Below the pieces are notes generated by a model. That model had not been told where the DNA came from, did no database searches, and saw only the letters and a program-made list of their open reading frames with translations. A stretch of 64,000 nt of DNA from BOKV01 sp049289295 (GTDB taxonomy: Bacteria; Pseudomonadota; Alphaproteobacteria; Rhizobiales; Rhizobiaceae). Every line of letters starts with the position of its first letter. Position 1 is the first letter of the stretch. The stretch covers positions 54,898 to 118,897 of the forward strand of contig JBATLL010000099.1 in the NCBI GenBank assembly GCA_049289295.1, written 5' to 3'. The translations under genes were made by a program, and so were the position numbers. Of this stretch, positions 60,119-64,000 are shown piece after piece.

Positions 60119-60674
60119 CATGCCGGGAGCTGCGAGAATGCTGCAATATCCGCTCAACGTTTCCAGGATTCCGGGGTCAGGCTACCGCATCACACTGCGT
60201 CCCGATGAGCGCGAGCGCGGGCAACTCGCAAGAGCTCTTGGCGTTTCAGCCATCCCGCTTCTGGAAGCCGACATCACGGTACGCCGCTGGTTGCGCGACG
60301 GAGTGGAAGTCGCAGGCCAGGTGCGGGCCAGTGTTGAACAGCCCTGCGTGGTGACACTCGAACCAGTGCTTCAGGCAATAGACACGCCATTTCGTGCCCG
60401 TTTCATTCCCGCTGATTCGCGCATTGCCCGCCGTCAGGCAGATCACACGGGCGAATTGCTGCTCGATCCCGAAGGCGATGACATTCCCGACAGTTTTAGC
60501 GGCGATACGATCGACATATGGCCGGTGGTCAGCGAACATCTTGCGCTGGAGATCGATCTTTTCCCGCGAGCTGCGGGGGCCGAGTTGGCCGAACCTGCAC
60601 CGCACGATGACAATGAGCCAGCAAGGGAATCGCCTTTTGCAGCGCTGCGCAAGTTGAAGGAAGGTGACGAATGA
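60111..60674 (+). CDS. DUF177 (YceD) family protein
   Basis: 187 residues of the DUF177/YceD family, in many bacteria tied to rRNA and ribosomal-protein gene neighbourhoods. Core: LQYPLNVSRIPGSGYRITL (start of the family), VRRWLRDGVEVAGQVRASVEQPCVVTLEPV and a C-terminal acidic and proline-rich tail ending in ESPFAALRKLKEGDE, a family hallmark. Starts eight bases inside the upstream gene; ATG at 60120 is a shorter alternative. rpmF, often next to DUF177, is not here. Confidence 0.92.
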   Translation: MSDMPGAARMLQYPLNVSRIPGSGYRITLRPDERERGQLARALGVSAIPLLEADITVRRWLRDGVEVAGQVRASVEQPCVVTLEPVLQAIDTPFRARFIPADSRIARRQADHTGELLLDPEGDDIPDSFSGDTIDIWPVVSEHLALEIDLFPRAAGAELAEPAPHDDNEPARESPFAALRKLKEGDE

Positions 60675-60771
60675 CAGGGCGCAAGCCTGTGCGTAGTCCG
60701 AGCCGATGCCTTGCACCGCCACGTGAAAACGCTATTGTCCGCCACAGATGGACAGTCTATTGAGGCCTCCC

Positions 60772-60796
60772 GGCGGACGAACCGCCCATTTTTTTG
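60772..60796 (+). terminator. Possible short terminator before plsX
   Basis: GGCGG / CCGCC five-base GC stem with a five-base loop, followed by CATTTTTTT. The stem is short, so plsX may still be read through. Confidence 0.35.
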
Positions 60797-60841
60797 GGCT
60801 TTTCGCCAAGCAGGACATCAGGAGCGGCACCGGATCCACAA

Positions 60842-61897
60842 ATGGCAAGCAATCTGACGGTCTCACTGGACGCAATGGGCGGGGATCATGGCCCGGCCGT
60901 CGTCATTGGCGGCGCCGACATTGCGCTGGAACGCCAGCCCGGCCTGAAGTTCAAGCTTTACGGCGATGAAGCGGCAATCATGCCGATCCTCGATACCTAT
61001 CCGCGCCTGAAGGCTGCCAGCAGCGTCATTCATTGCGAGGTCTCCATTTCCATGGAAGACAAGCCGAGCCAGGCGCTGCGCCGCGGCAGGTGGAAATCGG
61101 GCATGTGGCGGTCCATCGAGGCGGTCAAGAACGGCGAGGCGGACGTCTGCGTTTCTGCGGGCAATACTGGCGCGCTGATGGCGATGGCGAAATTCTGCCT
61201 GCGCACGATGGCGGGTATCGAACGCCCGGCAATGGCGGCCCTGTGGCCCACACTGAAGGGCGAAAGTGTGGTTCTCGACGTTGGCGCCAATGTTGGTGCC
61301 GAGGCCGGCCAGCTGATCGATTTTGCGCTCATGGGTTCAGCCATGGCGCGCGCGCTCTATGATCTCGAACGCCCGACGGTCGGATTGCTCAATATCGGCG
61401 TCGAGGAAGTCAAGGGCATGGAGGAAGTGAAGGAAGCAGGCCAGATCCTGCGCGAATCCGAACTGCCCAACATGCGCTATCACGGCTTTGTCGAGGGCGA
61501 TGACCTCGGCCGCGGCACGGTCGACGTCGTCGTCACCGAAGGATTTTCGGGAAACATCGCGCTCAAGACGGCTGAAGGCACGGCCAAGCAGATTGCGGAA
61601 TATCTCCGTTCGGCCATGGGCCGGACCATCATGGCCAAGATCGGCTACCTGCTGGCCAAGTCCGCCTTCGACCATCTTCGCGAGAAGATGGACCCCAGGA
61701 AGGTCAACGGCGCGGTCATGCTCGGCCTCAACGGCATCGTCATCAAGAGTCACGGCGGAACGGATGCGGAAGGCTTTGCCGCTGCGATCAGCATGGGCCA
61801 TGACATGGCGGCAAACGACATCATCGCAAAGATTGCGAACGACTTGACATATTTCGGCGGAGCCAGGTCCAGGGAAACCAGGCCCGCTCAAGAGTGA
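60842..61897 (+). CDS. plsX: Phosphate acyltransferase PlsX
   Basis: Makes acyl-phosphate from acyl-ACP, the entry to phospholipid synthesis. 351 residues. Typical patterns: VSLDAMGGDHGP at the N-terminus, SAGNTGALMAMAKF (about 116-129), VVLDVGANVGAEAGQLIDFALMG and VVVTEGFSGNIALKTAEGTAK. Start MASNLTVSLDAMGG chosen; longer frame rejected. The stop overlaps the fabH GTG start by four bases, so plsX-fabH are coupled. Confidence 0.96.
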   Translation: MASNLTVSLDAMGGDHGPAVVIGGADIALERQPGLKFKLYGDEAAIMPILDTYPRLKAASSVIHCEVSISMEDKPSQALRRGRWKSGMWRSIEAVKNGEADVCVSAGNTGALMAMAKFCLRTMAGIERPAMAALWPTLKGESVVLDVGANVGAEAGQLIDFALMGSAMARALYDLERPTVGLLNIGVEEVKGMEEVKEAGQILRESELPNMRYHGFVEGDDLGRGTVDVVVTEGFSGNIALKTAEGTAKQIAEYLRSAMGRTIMAKIGYLLAKSAFDHLREKMDPRKVNGAVMLGLNGIVIKSHGGTDAEGFAAAISMGHDMAANDIIAKIANDLTYFGGARSRETRPAQE

Positions 61898-62880
61898 CGG
61901 GAAAAAAAGTGATACGATCGATTGTTACCGGCTGCGGCTCCTATCTTCCGTCGCGCGTGATGAAGAATACCGACTTCGAAGGCGTCGTGGAGACGAGCGA
62001 CGAGTGGATCATTCAGCGCACCGGCATTCGCGAGCGCCGGATCGCGGCCGAAGGCGAGACCACAGCCGATCTGGGCGAGAAGGCCGCACGCGCAGCCATG
62101 GCACAGGCCGGCATCACTGCCGATGATCTCGACATGATCATCCTTGCCACTTCCACTCCCAACAACACCTTTCCCGCAACCGCGGTGGAAATCCAGAACC
62201 GGCTTGGCATGCATCATGGTGCTGCATTCGACTCGCAGGCGGTCTGCTCCGGCTTCATCTTCGCGCTGACCACGGCTGACCAGTATATTCGCACGGGATT
62301 TGCCAGGCGTATCCTCGTCATCGGAGCAGAAACCTTTTCGCGTATCCTCGACTGGTCGGACCGCACGACCTGCGTACTGTTCGGCGATGGCGCCGGTGCG
62401 GTGATTGTCGAGGCGCAGGAAGGCAGTGGTACCAACAGGGACCGGGGCATTCTCACCGCGCATCTGCGCTCTGACGGCACCCACAAGGAAAAACTCTATG
62501 TCGACGGCGGGCCGTCCTCGACCGGAACTGTCGGGCATCTCCGCATGGAAGGCCGTGAGGTTTTCCGCCATGCCGTCGGCATGATCACTGACGTGATCGA
62601 GGCCGCTTACGCGGCCACCGGCCTCGGTTCCTCGGACATTGACTGGTTCGTGCCGCACCAGGCCAACCGCCGCATTATCGACGCATCGGCCAGGAAGCTC
62701 GACATTTCCCCTGAAAAGGTGGTGATCACGGTCGACCGGCACGGCAACACGTCAGCAGCTTCTATTCCCCTTGCCCTGTGCGAGGCGGTAAATGACGGGC
62801 GCGTCAAACGCGGCGATGTCATCCTGCTCGAGGCGATGGGCGGTGGCTTCACCTGGGGCTCGGTACTGCTGCGCTGGTAG
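61894..62880 (+). CDS. fabH: Beta-ketoacyl-ACP synthase III
   Basis: Starts fatty-acid elongation by condensing an acyl-CoA with malonyl-ACP. 328 residues. Cys-His-Asn triad intact: DSQAVCSGFIFAL (Cys near 118), FVPHQANRRII (His near 254) and HGNTSAASIPLAL (Asn near 285). GTG start overlapping the plsX stop (GTGA). In many alphaproteobacteria ihfA follows; here an IS5-family element lies 186 bases downstream instead. Confidence 0.97.
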   Translation: MTGKKVIRSIVTGCGSYLPSRVMKNTDFEGVVETSDEWIIQRTGIRERRIAAEGETTADLGEKAARAAMAQAGITADDLDMIILATSTPNNTFPATAVEIQNRLGMHHGAAFDSQAVCSGFIFALTTADQYIRTGFARRILVIGAETFSRILDWSDRTTCVLFGDGAGAVIVEAQEGSGTNRDRGILTAHLRSDGTHKEKLYVDGGPSSTGTVGHLRMEGREVFRHAVGMITDVIEAAYAATGLGSSDIDWFVPHQANRRIIDASARKLDISPEKVVITVDRHGNTSAASIPLALCEAVNDGRVKRGDVILLEAMGGGFTWGSVLLRW

Positions 62881-63066
62881 GCGCGACTCAGAGCCACCTT
62901 CAACATGATTGCTTGATGGAACTCTCAGGAAAGTCTAGGATATTGGGTGCAAGAACAACGTGCGCGAGCAATTTTATTGTTTGCGAACGAAATAACATGT
63001 GAACTTGCAGTTGCGCCGCTTGGGGAAGGTCGTCGTAGTCTGTGAGCTTGTTGGTCAACCTGTGTA
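62881..63066. other. Gene-free AT-rich gap between fabH and IS element
   Basis: 186 bases, no gene seen. It turns AT-rich from about 62935 and could contain a promoter that once served the gene right of the insertion. The start of ihfA is not present here. No strong terminator for fabH is visible. Confidence 0.45.
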
Positions 63067-63086
63067 AGTGTCTGAATCAGAATGAG
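63067..63086 (+). repeat. Left terminal inverted repeat of IS5-family element
   Basis: AGTGTCTGAATCAGAATGAG; matches the inverted right end at 14 of 20 positions, with the outer six bases identical. It ends 11 bases before the transposase stop. Confidence 0.7.
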
Positions 63087-63096
63087 CAGTGCATTT

Positions 63097-63921
63097 TCAA
63101 GCCCTTGCGAGCCGTCGGGTGATCATGCGGATATGGGCGATGAAGACCCAGGCCTCGGCGGAAGCGATTGTCCGCTCGAAGTCCTTGGCCAGCCTGCGGC
63201 ATCTGCCCAGCCATGCGAAAGTGCGCTCCACCACCCAGCGGCGCGGCAGGACCTCAAAGCCCTTGGCGGCGTCACTTCGTTTGACGATTTCAAGGGTGAA
63301 CTTGCCGACTTTTTGCAGCGCGCCCCTCAGCTTCGGCCCGGCATAGCCGCCATCGGCGAAGACATGACGCAGCCAGGGCCAGCGTTTGAGGATGGATTTC
63401 AGGACGGCCGGCGCGCCGTCGCGGTCCTGTATGTCGGCGGCGTGAACGACGAGACCGACGATGAGGCCGGTGGTGTCGACGATGATGTGACGCTTGCGGC
63501 CCTTGACCTTTTTGCCGGCGTCAAAGCCCCGTATTCCACCGCTTTCGGTGGTTTTCACGCTCTGACTGTCGATGACGCCGGCTGTCGCGCTCGCCTCCCG
63601 GCCCTCGGCCTCGCGGGCCGCCATCACGAGGGTGTTGCTGATCGTGCGCAGCAGTCCTTCGTCACGCCAGCGCCAGAAGTATTTCTGGACCGTCGAGAAC
63701 GGCGGAAAATCCTTCGGCAGCAGCCGCCACGCGCAGCCGGCCGAGGCCAGGTAAAGAAGTGCGTTCACCACCTCGCGCAGGTCGCTCTTGCGCGGGCGCC
63801 CGATGCGATTGGGCACCGGCATCATCGGCTCGATCAGCGACCATTCGGCATCCGTCAGATCGCTTGCGTAGCGGGGGCAACGCCGCTCATAGTGCGGCCG
63901 GGTGATTTCAGTCCAGGGCAT
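63097..63921 (-). CDS. IS5-family transposase (DDE type)
   Basis: 274 residues, an intact single open frame. N-terminal helix-turn-helix with YASDLTDAEWSLIEPMMP (DUF4096-like) then the RNase-H-like DDE core: Asp in GVIDSQSVKTTE (about 113-124), Asp in HVFADGGYAG (about 187-196) and Glu in WVVERTFAWLGRCRRLAKDFER (about 228-249; ER-T-F-W-x-R pattern with the catalytic Glu). The GRKRHIIVDTTG stretch is typical of IS5/IS1031. ATG at 63921 is preferred because GGAGG lies five bases before it; ATG at 63933 is upstream of that ribosome site. No frameshift seen, so likely active. Confidence 0.93.
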   Translation of the reverse strand: MPWTEITRPHYERRCPRYASDLTDAEWSLIEPMMPVPNRIGRPRKSDLREVVNALLYLASAGCAWRLLPKDFPPFSTVQKYFWRWRDEGLLRTISNTLVMAAREAEGREASATAGVIDSQSVKTTESGGIRGFDAGKKVKGRKRHIIVDTTGLIVGLVVHAADIQDRDGAPAVLKSILKRWPWLRHVFADGGYAGPKLRGALQKVGKFTLEIVKRSDAAKGFEVLPRRWVVERTFAWLGRCRRLAKDFERTIASAEAWVFIAHIRMITRRLARA

Positions 63922-63980
63922 CGTGGCCTCCATCGAATCTCAGCAATCCGAAGGAATCACAACCTGCTGAAATCACCCAA

Positions 63981-64000
63981 CTCTTTTTGGAACGGACACT
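63981..64000 (-). repeat. Right terminal inverted repeat of IS5-family element
   Basis: Reads inward as AGTGTCCGTTCCAAAAAGAG; the pair of the 63067-63086 repeat. It coincides with the last base of the window. Confidence 0.7.

Larger units (their letters stand above)
63067..64000 (-). mobile_element. IS5-family insertion sequence, apparently complete
   Basis: One transposase gene flanked by imperfect terminal inverted repeats. Left end AGTGTCTGAATCAGAATGAG (63067-63086); the right end, read inward, is AGTGTCCGTTCCAAAAAGAG (64000 back to 63981), 14 of 20 matches. Length about 934 bases fits the IS1031-like group of IS5. If that group's three-base TNA target duplication applies, the true ends would be 63068 and 63999, with TAA at 63065-63067 on the left and a T at 64000 as the first base on the right. 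The right flank is outside the window, so this cannot be checked here. Confidence 0.82.

Noticed and set aside
1..64000. CRISPR array, prophage or integrative element
   Set aside because: No regular spaced repeats, phage structural genes or integrase were seen; the only mobile gene found is the IS5-family transposase.

Overview
The window is ordinary chromosomal DNA of an alphaproteobacterium, most likely a Hyphomicrobiales (rhizobial-type) species. This rests on gene content and order: lptF-lptG-lptD divergent from pepA-holC; uvrC-pgsA-moaD-moaE; purM-purN; an AI-2E permease followed by hdaA-ppk-ppx-rnd and aspS; hemB near an LdtR-type MarR regulator and its small membrane neighbour; and a bc1-chaperone/DUF177/plsX/fabH run. 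An Omp25/31-like beta-barrel and a Bpt-type leucyltransferase fit the same group. I saw no tRNA, rRNA, CRISPR array or prophage.

Layout. 1-3084: lipopolysaccharide export genes lptD (cut by the left edge), lptG and lptF, each coupled to the next by an ATGA overlap. 3489-6761: pepA, holC, a methyltransferase and an unknown membrane protein. 6829-12762: an ABC-F ATPase, a DinB-like protein, ndk with its terminator, a hemolysin III-type protein, a nitroreductase, and a CGNR zinc-finger regulator coupled to an unknown lipoprotein. 12821-17898: a LivH-like permease with no partner genes, then a three-subunit molybdenum hydroxylase with its own MoaD/ThiS-like carrier. 17915-23136: moaE, moaD, pgsA, uvrC, a pteridine-reductase-like SDR and a cation exchanger. 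23479-29169: an outer-membrane protein, an AIM24-family protein, rlmJ, purN, purM and a drug/metabolite transporter. 29352-38941: the AI-2E/hdaA/ppk/ppx/rnd/aspS block, with one AT-rich unknown gene between rnd and aspS. 38954-45198: a TetR-controlled set of small enzymes with a 24-bp perfect palindrome, a divergent exported hydrolase, an MFS transporter and an unknown exported protein. 45306-51356: parC, a hemerythrin, a serine hydrolase, an ArsR/AHSA1/YCII operon and a GST. 51414-57584: a stand-alone Pycsar-effector-like membrane protein, transporters, bpt, a cupin and hemB. 57747-62880: the ldtR region, bamE and early fatty-acid/phospholipid genes. 63067-64000: an apparently complete IS5-family element that fills the window to its last base.

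Most genes are housekeeping. The accessory features most worth a second look are the molybdenum hydroxylase with its dedicated carrier and possible CGNR control, the lone Pycsar-effector-like protein, the TetR palindrome operon, the AT-rich orphan upstream of aspS, and the IS inserted just after fabH, where ihfA would often be expected. I did not find a clear new multi-gene defence system.
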